Origin: an uncultured Pseudomonadota bacterium
GTDB taxonomy: Bacteria > Pseudomonadota > Gammaproteobacteria > Steroidobacterales > Steroidobacteraceae
Assembly (NCBI GenBank): GCA_903908265.1
Contig: CAIVRI010000088.1
Location: 1-64,000 of the forward strand
DNA length: 64,000 nucleotides
Direction of reading: 5' to 3'
Notes under the pieces: generated by a model
The model's input: only the letters and a program-made list of their open reading frames with translations
Database searches by the model: none
What the model was told of the DNA's origin: nothing
Translations under genes and position numbers: made by a program
Shown here: positions 54,590 through 63,891 of the stretch, one piece after another
Position numbering within the stretch: position 1 is the stretch's first letter
How the letters are laid out: each line of letters begins with the position of its first letter

Positions 54590-55558
54590 ATGCTTCGATT
54601 CATTGCACGCGGCGCGCTGCTGTCGCTGCTGACCGTCACACCCTCCCTCGCCGCTGCGTCTGTAGAAACCTTTCAGGTCACCCCACGGGATCCGAGTGTG
54701 GTCCGAATCGTCGCCTATGGCGACCAACGGTTTACTGATACGTCCGAGAAAGACGCATCGCGGCCGCTCGCCCGCCAAGCACTAGTGCAGCGCATCGCTG
54801 AAGAACCGTCCGATGCCATTCTCATGACCGGCGACGTGCCCTGGCACGGCGGCACCAGCAACGACTACACCGTCTTCCAGCAAGAGACGTCCATCTGGAC
54901 TGAACGACATCTGCACGTATTCCCCACCCTTGGTAACCATGAATTCGCCGGTTGCAGTGAAGCGGAATGCCTGGCGCATTGGTGGCAGGCAAATCCGCGC
55001 TTCGCCGGATTACGTTGGTACGCGGTGGATATCGGCAGCCAAGTGCGCGCAATCGCGCTAGACACCATGCTGCCATTCACCTTCGGCAGCCCTCAACGAA
55101 TATGGCTCGAGGCGCAAATCAACTCCCTGCCCACGAGCACGCACTTTGTGGTGCTCTACCTGCACCACCCACCCGTCGCAGCCCACGAACTAGACCCCCT
55201 ACGTCACAACGTTCGACCAAGCGAAGTCATCCTCGCCGACTATCTGACCGAGCGTGCCAAAACATTGCACGCACGGATCATCGTCGTGGCCGGGCATATC
55301 CATAACTACGAACACCACGAGCGGGACGGTGTGGTCTATTTAGTGTCGGGCGGCGGCGGTGCGAAGCCCTACCCAGTCAGTCGCGCGGGCGACCTCTACC
55401 AGGGCACTGCGGAACCTAACTTTCACTTTTTGACTTTAAACGTAGCCGGCGAGCACATGCATATCGAGATGCATCGACTCGAGGACCACGACGGGCCCCA
55501 CCCGCACCAATTTGCGGTGCGGGATGCCTTTGACGTCCTGGCACCAACAAAGCACTAA
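54590..55558 (+). CDS. Exported metallophosphoesterase (calcineurin-like)
   Basis: 322 residues with a signal peptide ending around PSLAAAS. Calcineurin-like metal motifs: RIVAYGDQRF (the first motif has Gln where DxH normally has His), ILMTGDVPWHG, TLGNHEFAG, LYLHHPPV and VVAGHIHNYEHH. The altered first motif is seen in some secreted members but could change metal use. It is followed by the lipase gene after 86 nt on the same strand. Substrate unknown. Confidence 0.85.
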   Translation: MLRFIARGALLSLLTVTPSLAAASVETFQVTPRDPSVVRIVAYGDQRFTDTSEKDASRPLARQALVQRIAEEPSDAILMTGDVPWHGGTSNDYTVFQQETSIWTERHLHVFPTLGNHEFAGCSEAECLAHWWQANPRFAGLRWYAVDIGSQVRAIALDTMLPFTFGSPQRIWLEAQINSLPTSTHFVVLYLHHPPVAAHELDPLRHNVRPSEVILADYLTERAKTLHARIIVVAGHIHNYEHHERDGVVYLVSGGGGAKPYPVSRAGDLYQGTAEPNFHFLTLNVAGEHMHIEMHRLEDHDGPHPHQFAVRDAFDVLAPTKH

Positions 55559-55644
55559 AAGCCCGTCACCGGGGAGCTGGCGATGGCTGGACGCTACGCA
55601 TCCCCGAAGGCTACTCTTGACCCACATCCCCACCGGAGTGTGTC

Positions 55645-56877
55645 ATGACTCGAACCCTCAGCGCCTGGACGGCGATCCTGGCGCTCGTCGTGGCCACGCC
55701 GGACGTTCGCGCTGATGAATGGCCAATGCCGCACTCTCTGGCGGAAGCCATTCAAATGGAAAAGGCGACGGCGCTGCCGCTGACTCCGTTCTACAACCCA
55801 CCGTCGATGCAAGGCACCCAACCGGGCGACCTGTTACACAAAGCCGTCTTCAGCCGCTACAAACTGCCAAAGGGCGTCCGCGCCGTACGGATTCTCTATC
55901 ACTCACGCGACGCCCACGGGAAGGACGTGGCGACCTCCGGCGTCGTGCTGATCCCCGCAGGCAAACGACCGGCCAAGGGTTGGCCGGTAATTGCATGGGC
56001 CCACGGCACAACGGGTGTTGCGCGGGTTTGCGCACCGAGCCTAGATAAGAATCTCTCGTATGGCGAAGAAGGCCTGTTCCCGATGGTACGCGCGGGCTTC
56101 GCCGTCATCGCCACGGACTATCACGGTCTCGGCACACCCGGACCACACCAGTACTTAAACAAAGTTGCGCAAGCCAATGACGTCATCTATTCCGTGCCGG
56201 CGGCACACCAAGCAGTGGCGGGCCTAGATGCCCGCTGGGTAGCCGTCGGCCATTCGCAGGGTGGTTTCGCGGTATGGGGGGTTGACGAACTCGAGGCCGA
56301 CCGCGGCGACAAAACCTTTCTCGGCGCTATTGCCGTTGCCGCCGGCGGAAACCCCGGCGACTGGTTGGCAGCCATCTCGACTGCCGGACCGGAGGCAGCG
56401 ATGTACTTACCGTACGTCGCCTTCGCGCTGCATGCCGTGTCCCCGACGTTTACACCGGAGACTCTGTTGAGTGGAACCGCCCTCAAACTCTACCCGACGG
56501 TCACCACACAAGGTTGTTTTAACTATGCCTACGGCGCCACAGTGGATAACAAATCCGCCGAATCCTCAGTCCGCTCGAGCGGCTGGCAGAACGATCCGGC
56601 CGTCGTTGCGTTCACAACGGCGAATGCGCTGGGACAGGCGCACATCGCGCAACCACTGCTGCTGATCGCCGGCGATGCAGACCAAACGGTCCCCTACCCC
56701 GTGGTCGTGGCGTCCGTGAAGACCGCCTGCCAAGCGAAACTACCGATCCATTTCAGCACCTACAAGGGTCTGGATCACGACCCCACCATGGATCAAAGCA
56801 CGCCGGAGCAACTGGCGTGGGTACGCGCGCGGTATGCCGGGGAACCCGCGACGAGCAACTGCCCGAAGGACCCCTGA
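55645..56877 (+). CDS. Secreted lipase/esterase (LIP family, alpha/beta hydrolase)
   Basis: 410 residues with a signal peptide (MTRTLSAWTAILALVVATPDVRA). Alpha/beta hydrolase of the secretory lipase family: PVIAWAHGTTGVARVCAPS oxyanion region, nucleophile elbow VAVGHSQGGFAVWG, catalytic acid in LLIAGDADQTVPY, and His in KGLDHDPTMD. Cys pairs (VCAPS, QGCFNYAY, TACQAK) fit an exported, disulfide-containing enzyme. It hydrolyses acyl esters; specificity unknown. Confidence 0.9.
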   Translation: MTRTLSAWTAILALVVATPDVRADEWPMPHSLAEAIQMEKATALPLTPFYNPPSMQGTQPGDLLHKAVFSRYKLPKGVRAVRILYHSRDAHGKDVATSGVVLIPAGKRPAKGWPVIAWAHGTTGVARVCAPSLDKNLSYGEEGLFPMVRAGFAVIATDYHGLGTPGPHQYLNKVAQANDVIYSVPAAHQAVAGLDARWVAVGHSQGGFAVWGVDELEADRGDKTFLGAIAVAAGGNPGDWLAAISTAGPEAAMYLPYVAFALHAVSPTFTPETLLSGTALKLYPTVTTQGCFNYAYGATVDNKSAESSVRSSGWQNDPAVVAFTTANALGQAHIAQPLLLIAGDADQTVPYPVVVASVKTACQAKLPIHFSTYKGLDHDPTMDQSTPEQLAWVRARYAGEPATSNCPKDP

Positions 56878-57404
56878 ATGCAACGAGGGCGGGGTAATTT
56901 TTGGGCCGGCCACCTCGCATTTTATAAACCAACCCCGCCGCGAGCCTCGCAAGTGGTGGTCCCAATCTTTGGCTGATAGGAGATGGGCCTCGGTCAATGC
57001 CGCATTAATGCGGCGTCCGAACCGGCAACAAACACTCAGAAAGCAGGGATCCCGCATTGCCCTCTGCGCAGCCACGCGGGTGCCGCTATGCAACGATGCG
57101 GCGATCGATCGTGCAGTTTAAAATTCATAAAAAAAAACAACTTACATGGGTTTTCTAAACTTTTTTTTATTGCTGGCGCGTACGCCTTCATGCAACGACA
57201 GACGCCATCCGCTCACTCACCCGCATCATGGATCGAGCGCCCAACCTCCGCAAGAACGTAAGCGGCGCGGCAATCCTTTCGTTTCACATTCTTGACAGCT
57301 TGCTCAGAAAAGCCTATTCCATTGAGGGTCGATTCGGGGTAACCGAACTGGGCGCCCCGATGAGATGCAGACCATAAGAAACACATCGCTATTTGGGGGT
57401 AATG
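56878..57404. other. 527-bp intergenic region
   Basis: No convincing gene. It contains a perfect 16-bp palindrome (56999-57014) and an A/T-rich stretch with A9 and T8 runs at 57128-57173, unlike the GC-rich flanks. A long untranslated leader or small RNA for the following membrane-protein gene is possible; no RNA family was recognised. Confidence 0.5.
56999..57014. repeat. Perfect 16-bp palindrome GCCGCATTAATGCGGC
   Basis: The two halves are exactly self-complementary around AATT-like TTAA. It lies 120 bp after the lipase stop and 390 bp before the next gene. The size fits a dimeric regulator operator or chance; no T-run follows, so it is not a terminator. Confidence 0.5.
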
Positions 57405-57713
57405 ATGAATCCGAGTAAAATCGTGGGTTGGATCGGCTTGGCTGTGGCCATTGTCGGTGCGTTTGTGGCGATCCCGTATGCGGCGCTAATTCTCCTCTTG
57501 GCTGGCCTCTATGCAGGCACTAGCGTTTCAGGCGAACAGACCGTCGGTACCGTGATCGGCGCCGTCGCACTGACGACCATGTCAGGCAACTTCGATGCCA
57601 TCCCAGCTATCGGCAGCTACCTGCATGCGATCGCCGGTTCGATCGGTGCGGTTGCAGCGGGCGCGTCTCTGTCGAGCGTCCTCATGGGCGTGTGGAATCG
57701 CGCGAAGCCGTGA
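57405..57713 (+). CDS. Small two- to three-TM membrane protein
   Basis: 102 residues from ATG 57405 (an adjacent ATG lies at 57402), behind GGGGGT. Hydrophobic helices: IVGWIGLAVAIVGAFVAIPYAALILLLAGLYA, VIGAVALTTM and a Gly/Ala-rich helix IAGSIGAVAAGASLSSVLMGVW. Family not recognised. It has its own terminator and a long AT-rich leader, so it is an independent transcription unit. Confidence 0.6.
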   Translation: MNPSKIVGWIGLAVAIVGAFVAIPYAALILLLAGLYAGTSVSGEQTVGTVIGAVALTTMSGNFDAIPAIGSYLHAIAGSIGAVAAGASLSSVLMGVWNRAKP

Positions 57714-57719
57714 TTCGAT

Positions 57720-57750
57720 GGGTCCGGGGTCGCACCGCGACTCCGGACCC
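57720..57750 (+). terminator. Strong 14-bp terminator hairpin
   Basis: GGGTCCGGGGTCGC pairs with GCGACTCCGGACCC (one G-U) around a 3-nt loop, then CCTTATTTCTG. It lies 6 nt after the small membrane protein stop and probably ends that transcript. The 285 bp from here to madL hold nothing else supportable. Confidence 0.75.
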
Positions 57751-58036
57751 CTTATTTCTGTCTGGTCGATACGGGGCCACCTGAGCGCCCCACCCGACAA
57801 AGCCCATCAGCAGCAACTGACCTTGCGGCAACACACCACACGGATCTAGACCTCATGGGCTGTTGATAGGCTGTCCTGCCAGCTGGCATTTACCGGCGCG
57901 GCGACGGACTCTAGTGCAATCCTCTCCTTGCAATGGCCCCGCGCAGTTCGACGCCTTCGCGCTTTCTAATCAGACCCGGCACTCAGTGCATAGATTGTTC
58001 TATCCTGTGTCGCGTCGCCCTGCCGAGAGTATCTAG

Positions 58037-58411
58037 ATGATCTACGGAACTGCTCTACTCGCCGCCTGTTACCTCATCGGCGTCACGCTCGGAGAAGCCT
58101 TGGGCAACTGGATGGGCGTGAAGGCCAATATCGGCGGCGTGGGCATCGCCATGCTGCTGCTGCTGAGTGCCAAATTGATCGCGCAACGCCATGGTCGGGC
58201 ACAGCAATTGTTTAGCGGAACCCTCTATTGGGGCGGCATGTACATTCCGGTGGTGATCGCCATGGCACTACAACTGGATGTGCGTAAAGCCTTGGCTGCC
58301 GGCGGTATGGCGCTGGTCGCGGCGGTCTGTACCGTGCTGCTGTGCAGCGGATTGATTGCCTGTATCAATCGTCTGTTCAGCGACACCTCCGCAGACCCGT
58401 TTGCACACTAA
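58037..58411 (+). CDS. madL: Malonate transporter subunit MadL
   Basis: 124 residues with the MadL pattern MIYGTALLAACYLIGVTLGE-ALGNWMGVKANIGGVGIAMLLL and YWGGMYIPVVIAMALQLDV; four TM helices. MadL and MadM together form the sodium-dependent malonate importer. No malonate decarboxylase (mdc/mad) genes are nearby, so imported malonate or a related acid must be used by enzymes elsewhere. GAGAG precedes the ATG. Confidence 0.9.
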   Translation: MIYGTALLAACYLIGVTLGEALGNWMGVKANIGGVGIAMLLLLSAKLIAQRHGRAQQLFSGTLYWGGMYIPVVIAMALQLDVRKALAAGGMALVAAVCTVLLCSGLIACINRLFSDTSADPFAH

Positions 58412-58422
58412 GAAGCACTGAA

Positions 58423-59190
58423 ATGTGGGAACTATGCGCGAAGGCACTCGCCCAAAACGGTCTAATAACGGCGTTTGCACTGGTCGGCCTAATCACCCTA
58501 GTGGCTGAGTACTTGTCTAAGCGTTTAACCGGTGGACGGATCCATGCATCTGCCATCGCCATCTCGATTGGCCTCGTGTTTGCCTATGTCGGCGGCCACG
58601 TCACTGGCGGCTCCAAAGGACTCGCCGATGTTGCGACGCTCGGTGGCATCGGACTCATGGGTAGCGCCATGCTCCGGGACTTCAGCATCGTGGCGACCGC
58701 TTTTGAGGTGGACCCACGTCAGTTGCGCAGGGCCGGGTGGCTGGGCCTAAGCGCCCTGCTGCTGGGCGTCCTCGTTCCATTCACTGTAGGCGTTGTCACC
58801 GCCCGCTTGTTTGGCTATACCGACCCGGCGGTACTCACCACCATTGGAGCTGGGGCCGTCACCTACATTGTGGGACCGGTAACCGGTGCCGCATTGGGGG
58901 TCTCGTCTGACATCATGGCCCTCAGCGTATCGATTGGTCTGTTGAAGGCACTGATTGTCATGATCGGCACGCCCATGGCTGCCCGAGCACTGCGACTGAA
59001 TACGCCACGCGCTGCCCTTGTGTTCGGCGGCCTTGCAGGTACCGTTAGTGGAGTGACCGCGGGGCTCGCCGCGACCGACCGTAGACTAGTGCCCTATGGC
59101 GCGCTCGTGGCCACTTTTCATACCGGTGTGGGCTGTCTGTTATGTCCGTCTGTATTGTTTCTGACCGTGCAAGCGTTCACGCGCCCCTAA
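58423..59190 (+). CDS. madM: Malonate transporter subunit MadM
   Basis: 255 residues from the ATG at 58423 (MWELCAKALAQNGLITAFAL); the track extends it back into madL. MadM hallmarks include RIHASAIAISIGLVFAYVGG, GGIGLMGSAMLRDFSIVATAF and TYIVGPVTGAALGVSSDIMALS, with about eight TM helices. It lies 11 nt after madL. Downstream, an amidohydrolase begins 53 nt on, possibly in the same unit. Confidence 0.92.
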   Translation: MWELCAKALAQNGLITAFALVGLITLVAEYLSKRLTGGRIHASAIAISIGLVFAYVGGHVTGGSKGLADVATLGGIGLMGSAMLRDFSIVATAFEVDPRQLRRAGWLGLSALLLGVLVPFTVGVVTARLFGYTDPAVLTTIGAGAVTYIVGPVTGAALGVSSDIMALSVSIGLLKALIVMIGTPMAARALRLNTPRAALVFGGLAGTVSGVTAGLAATDRRLVPYGALVATFHTGVGCLLCPSVLFLTVQAFTRP

Positions 59191-59243
59191 AGGGTCTGCT
59201 AAATTTAGAACAACGATTGCGCTGCTGACCCTAGGAACTTCTG

Positions 59244-60956
59244 ATGCACCATTTAGCGACGTCTCTCCTCCGTCCGAGTGCACTTGCACTGTGCCTGACG
59301 CTCATTTTCTGCGGCGCCGCGGCGCCAGCAGCCGACCGCGTGCTCGTGAACGCAAAGGTGTTCACGTCCAATCCCCTGCAACCCTACGCCGAAGCCGTGG
59401 CGATCCACGACGGCCGTATTCTATCGGTCGGTAGCCGCGACGAGGTGCGCGCTACGGCCAGCGCTGACGCAGAAATCGTTGACCTGCAGGGGCACGCGCT
59501 GCTACCCGGCCTGATCGACAGCCACATACACGCGGTCTGGGGCGGCGTGGTGTCGTTGCTTGCAACGGATCTCAAGAACGAACTCGGATCGGTTGCGGAA
59601 CTCGCGCCGATTGCAACAGAAGCCCAGCGCAGCGGTCGCGGCATGAGTGGCGACGTACTGGTCATCTCCGGGATCCCGCTGCCCATCTGGTCACATAACG
59701 ATGCGCTTAGCGCCCTGTTCAATGGGCCGGCGTATGCGCATCAGCCTGTGTTTCTGCACGGTATGGATGGTCATACCGGCTGGGCGAATGTAGCGCTGCA
59801 ACAGCGCGCCGGACTGACCGCTGCCTATCTGCGTGGATTGGACGAGGGCCACCGCAAGTACTACGGCTACGATGCGCAGCTCACACCGAGCGGCTTCGCA
59901 GTCGACGAGGGGCTGCGCATCATCCAGGCGAAGATTCCAGCGCCGGATGCGCGCAAGCAATTGGCCGGCGCGGAAGCGGCCGTACACTACCTGCACAGCC
60001 TCGGCATCACCTCTTGGCTCGACCCGGGCGTGGATCGGGAGATGCTCACCGCTTATCGAGACTTGGCTGCCGCCGGCAAACTCACGGCACACGTAGCGGC
60101 GCTAGTCGTTGTGAAGCCCAACGATCCTGCGCCTTTGGCCGAGACGCTCGCATTACAGCGAGAGTTTAGTGGAATCCCCGGCGTCACCATGCCAGGGATC
60201 AAGGTCTATGCCGATGGCGTGGTCGAGTACCCCTCCCAAACGGCCGCCATGACCGCACCGTACGCAATCACCGGCAAGACGGGGGACCTGTTGTTCGATC
60301 CGGCGCGCTTTGCGGCACTTTGTATCGAGGCAGATCGTCGTGGCATGCTCGTGCATACGCATGCGATTGGCGATCGCGCCGTGCACGAGACGCTCAATGG
60401 GATCGAAGCGGCCCGCAAAGCCAACGGCCCCAACGCACTGCCGCATACGATCACGCATCTGCAGTTTATACAACCGGGTGATCTACCTCGTTTCAAGGCC
60501 CTTGGCGTCATTGCCTCCTACCAATTGCTTTGGGCAAGCGCCGACATCGACACGATTGATCTCGTGCAACCCTACGTGGATGCGGCAATTTACCCTTGGC
60601 AGTATCCGGCGCGATCGCTACTGAATGCGGGCGGCGTCATCGCTGGCGCGAGTGATTGGTTCGTGTCTTCGCCCAACCCATTCTTGGCCATCTATCAGGC
60701 GGAAACGCGGCGTGGCCAGAAAGGAGTGCTCGATGCCAATGAGGACCTGCCACGCGAGGCCATGCTGTACGCCTATACGCGCAATGCAGCCGTCGCGATG
60801 CACCAACTGGCCGCGATCGGCTCCATTGAACCTGGCAAGCAGGCAGATTTCGTCGTCTTAGATCGCGATGTCATGACGATCACGCCGGAAGCCCTGCGAG
60901 AAACCCAAGTACTGCGCACGATGGTCGCCGGCGACTGGGTGTACACCCGCCCTTAA
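59244..60956 (+). CDS. YtcJ-type amidohydrolase, exported
   Basis: 570 residues with a signal peptide (SALALCLTLIFCGAAAPAAD). Amidohydrolase_3 family: metal HxH in LLPGLIDSHIHAVWGG, VFLHGMDGHTGWANVALQ, GIKVYADGVVEYPSQT carrying the metal-bridging Lys/active-site segment, His in MLVHTHAIGDRAVHETL, and Asp in GVIAGASDWFVSSPNPF. Relatives hydrolyse N-substituted formamides and other amides. The late PGKQADFVVLDRDVMTI is typical. It follows madLM on the same strand, hinting that an amide-derived dicarboxylate could be processed and imported (speculative). Confidence 0.87.
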   Translation: MHHLATSLLRPSALALCLTLIFCGAAAPAADRVLVNAKVFTSNPLQPYAEAVAIHDGRILSVGSRDEVRATASADAEIVDLQGHALLPGLIDSHIHAVWGGVVSLLATDLKNELGSVAELAPIATEAQRSGRGMSGDVLVISGIPLPIWSHNDALSALFNGPAYAHQPVFLHGMDGHTGWANVALQQRAGLTAAYLRGLDEGHRKYYGYDAQLTPSGFAVDEGLRIIQAKIPAPDARKQLAGAEAAVHYLHSLGITSWLDPGVDREMLTAYRDLAAAGKLTAHVAALVVVKPNDPAPLAETLALQREFSGIPGVTMPGIKVYADGVVEYPSQTAAMTAPYAITGKTGDLLFDPARFAALCIEADRRGMLVHTHAIGDRAVHETLNGIEAARKANGPNALPHTITHLQFIQPGDLPRFKALGVIASYQLLWASADIDTIDLVQPYVDAAIYPWQYPARSLLNAGGVIAGASDWFVSSPNPFLAIYQAETRRGQKGVLDANEDLPREAMLYAYTRNAAVAMHQLAAIGSIEPGKQADFVVLDRDVMTITPEALRETQVLRTMVAGDWVYTRP

Positions 60957-60994
60957 CCCGGTGGGATGCACGAGCAACCTGGGCGCCGCTCGGA

Positions 60995-61702
60995 TCAAAC
61001 GGCGATGGCCGCGCCGTTGACAAGGTGCGCGTCCTGACTACAAAGGAACAAGATGACCCGAGCAATGTCCTCGGGCTGCGGCCAGGCGGCGTGGTTGGCC
61101 TTTGGCATCGCCGCCCGATTGGGCGCCGTATTGATAAGGCTGGGCAAAATCGAGTTGGCGCGTACACCGGTACCCTTTAGGTTCGCGGCCGCCGAATCGA
61201 TCATCGCTACCGCCGCGGCTTTAGAGGCGACATACTCAGCGGCAGACGCGATGTGCGCAATTGCCGCGACGGCCGCGACATTGACGATCGCACCCTGACC
61301 TTGCCGGAGCATGACGGGTACCACGCTGCGCAACACGCGATACCCAGCACGCACGTTCAGTGTGAGCATCTTATCGAGCGCATCCGGCGGCATCTCCCAG
61401 GGTGCGGCGCCCGCGGCGTATCCACCAACGGCATTGACGACGCTGTCCATTCGCCCATGCCGGGCGACAACGTCTGTGATGAATGCTGTCATTGCACCCT
61501 CATCCAGAACATCGACCACATGCCCCTCAAGACGACTCTGGTCTTCGCCCGCTGCGGTTTGCAGCGCCGCAAACTCCGCAGGTCCCCGATAGGTCACCAA
61601 CACTGTCGCGCCCTCGGCGAGGAAGGCAAGACTCACCGCCTGCCCTAACCCACCAGTACCGCCAGTCACAAGTACAATCTGACCATCGAATCGTTTCTGC
61701 AT
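60995..61702 (-). CDS. Short-chain dehydrogenase/reductase
   Basis: 235 residues. The Rossmann nucleotide loop is VLVTGGTGGLGQAVS (TGxxxGxG), NAxG motif SVVNAVGGYA, catalytic Ser in VAAVAAIAHIAS, and Tyr/Lys in YVASKAA. It ends LVNGAAIAV, slightly shorter than the usual '..GVDGG' ending. It is convergent with the amidohydrolase gene. Substrate unknown. Confidence 0.88.
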   Translation of the reverse strand: MQKRFDGQIVLVTGGTGGLGQAVSLAFLAEGATVLVTYRGPAEFAALQTAAGEDQSRLEGHVVDVLDEGAMTAFITDVVARHGRMDSVVNAVGGYAAGAAPWEMPPDALDKMLTLNVRAGYRVLRSVVPVMLRQGQGAIVNVAAVAAIAHIASAAEYVASKAAAVAMIDSAAANLKGTGVRANSILPSLINTAPNRAAMPKANHAAWPQPEDIARVILFLCSQDAHLVNGAAIAV

Positions 61703-61950
61703 GACGCTCTCCTCGTAGGGCCTATCCGGGCTGCTGGACTAGTCGACGCTTAGTTTCGCTTATTCTGGTCGGACCATGCACGTTAAAGCGGAAAAACGCT
61801 GCTAACCCCAGCCTATGGCCGTAAACAGAACGCACCGCCACTATCCGATCTTGTGCTCATGGCGAGGCTTTTGCGCTAGGGTCCTTTGTCGAATCCCGCG
61901 TTGCTCTCCGGTGTCCCCTGCGGATACGCAAACCGGATTAGGAGACTCCC

Positions 61951-62352
61951 TTGATCCACCTTCCCATCGATCCGCCAGGCATCGGACTGCAGATACTTAT
62001 CGACGCCATTCCAGACATTATTTTTTATAAAGATCTAGGCGGCGTTTACCGCGCCGGCAACCGGGCATGGGGTGCCTTAATCGGCCGAACGGTTTAGGCA
62101 ACGTGGGGAAAGACCGATTTCGATTTATTCCCAGAATCTCTGGCAAGCTTCTTTCGCGCCAAGGACCAGGAAATGCTGCCGAGTGGCAAAGAGCATCGCA
62201 ATGAGGAGTGGGTCCAGTACCCCGACGGGCACCGGGCCCTACTCGACACACTCAAGTCCCCACTGATCAATGCCGCAGGCCAAGTGGTCGGGTTAGTGGG
62301 CATTTGCCGCGACATCACGCATCGTGCTGCTGCAGACGCGGCCGCCGACTAA
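61951..62352 (+). pseudogene. Stand-alone PAS domain gene broken by an in-frame amber codon
   Basis: Missing from the ORF track. Starting at the TTG at 61951 (AGGAG upstream), the frame reads a PAS domain: IDAIPDIIFYKDLGGVYRAG, then GALIGRTV, TAG at 62095-62097, then ATWGKTDFDLFPESLASFFR and GQVVGLVGICRDITHRAAA to a TAA at 62352. Continuity of the PAS fold across the stop is clear; CAG (Gln) to TAG is the simplest explanation. Length (134 codons) matches the intact PAS protein at 16935-17333. Either a recent nonsense mutation, a sequencing error, or suppression. Confidence 0.8.
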
Positions 62353-62414
62353 TCCCCCACGCTTTCGCGCTGTAACGCGCACAAGCAATGGACTCTGCAC
62401 TTAGGAATCGGCCA

Positions 62415-63638
62415 CTACAGCGGCCTATAAGCCTCCGATAGCCCGAAATGCGCTGGCCCGAACACGCGCAGTCCGGCAGGCGTACGCCACAAGGCGGGCG
62501 CCGAGAAACCCAATACGGTCACCGATTGGCCAATTTCAAATTCTGGATTCGCAATAGCGATCGCCGTGGCCGAATCCACCACGGAGATTAGATCCGGCGG
62601 CAAAACACTGACCACATCGTCCTTCCATGACACAATATTCTCGTTCTTAAAGCGCACACGGTAATGACTCGCCGCATACGAGCCGTGGCCTGCGATCACT
62701 ACCTCGCCCACCAGAAAGCCCGCTTCGTCACGCCAGGGGCACTCGAGGACAGTGCCTTGAAATAAACGATGACCGGACCCGGCTGCCAGCAAGGCCGCCA
62801 CTGGGTCCGCGCCCACGGCGGCTGCCTGACGCACCGCCTGGCCCAAGGCACGGGCGTTGGAAATCGTGCCAAGGACCAGCGCTCCTGCGCGACGAATCGC
62901 GCGCCCGGACAATGCCGCATCGGTCACACCCAGATCACCCGCACTGGCAACGGACAAGGCCCGCAGCAAGTCCTCCACCCGAGAATCGGCACCCACACGT
63001 TCGAGAATCAGCGAATCTCCGAAAGTGCTTACAGCAGCTAGCGGCAGGTTCGAAAGCCCCGCCACCAAAACCGAATCTTGGGTGGCCTCCGGGGTCGCAC
63101 GCCCGACCCGATCGGCATCGAGCAGTGGTATACCTAGCCGCGCTGCCGTCGACAACGCCGCAGCGGTACTCCACGGCCCTAGTTCACCTGCCACCGCAGC
63201 CACAAAGGGCCGATGGAGAAAACCACTCAGCCGTCGGAACGCAGCTTCCACGTTGTCCTCTTTCGCCAGCGGCAAGCCTGCAAACCGAGCGCGATCCGCC
63301 ACACTCAGGGGCGCGAGGCTACCAATCCCATAGGGGGAGGCGACCCACTCGTCATCGCCAAGCGCAGCAACAGGCAACAAGCTAAACCGCAATCCTGCCC
63401 CTAGGTCTTCGGTTATTTTCGCCAGCCCCTCCGAAAGTTTGCCGCCCCCACCGCAGCCAAAAACCGCACAACCCACGAGGATATCTTCCAACGCCACGCG
63501 ATCTAGACGGTGTGCGCCGCGGTGACTCGATGTGGAACGCGTAGCGCCACGCGCATCCAGAGCCGGCGCTGCCGACGCACCCAAACCTAAAATCGCCGTA
63601 GCTTTCAAAAACCGTCGCCTGGAATTAAACAAGCTCAT
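62415..63638 (-). CDS. DUF917 family protein with Tat signal
   Basis: 407 residues. A Tat-type signal NSRRRFLKATAILGLGASAA is visible. The DUF917 core follows: LEDILVGCAVFGCGGGGKLSEGL, EDLGAGLRFSLL, GIPLLDADRVGRATPEATQ and GTISNARALGQAVRQA. One DUF917 member is an S-methyl-thiohydantoin desulfurase, and many occur with hydantoinase genes. An exported, Tat-dependent DUF917 protein is uncommon. The C-terminal part resembles hydantoinase/oxoprolinase regulator-like domains. No hydantoinase is adjacent here, but amidohydrolase and SDR genes are. Function unassigned. Confidence 0.85.
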   Translation of the reverse strand: MSLFNSRRRFLKATAILGLGASAAPALDARGATRSTSSHRGAHRLDRVALEDILVGCAVFGCGGGGKLSEGLAKITEDLGAGLRFSLLPVAALGDDEWVASPYGIGSLAPLSVADRARFAGLPLAKEDNVEAAFRRLSGFLHRPFVAAVAGELGPWSTAAALSTAARLGIPLLDADRVGRATPEATQDSVLVAGLSNLPLAAVSTFGDSLILERVGADSRVEDLLRALSVASAGDLGVTDAALSGRAIRRAGALVLGTISNARALGQAVRQAAAVGADPVAALLAAGSGHRLFQGTVLECPWRDEAGFLVGEVVIAGHGSYAASHYRVRFKNENIVSWKDDVVSVLPPDLISVVDSATAIAIANPEFEIGQSVTVLGFSAPALWRTPAGLRVFGPAHFGLSEAYRPL

Positions 63639-63891
63639 GCGCAGCCCACCTGATCAAGGCACAGAACCTAGGTTTTTCGCTACCGGCATGCTGCTGCGTA
63701 TACGTTCGCATCGAATCTACCCCCTGCACACCCGGCAGTATTCCGCGCGGGTCCTCCAAATGATGGGGCTGGTTTCTGCGCCCCCGGTGCTGGTGCATTT
63801 AGCCACAGCCCACTCGCCCGCGCATACGCCTGCTGATTACCGGCAAGCGCAGCGTGCGAACTGCCACCAGTTGCCAGGACAGCCCCTCGCG

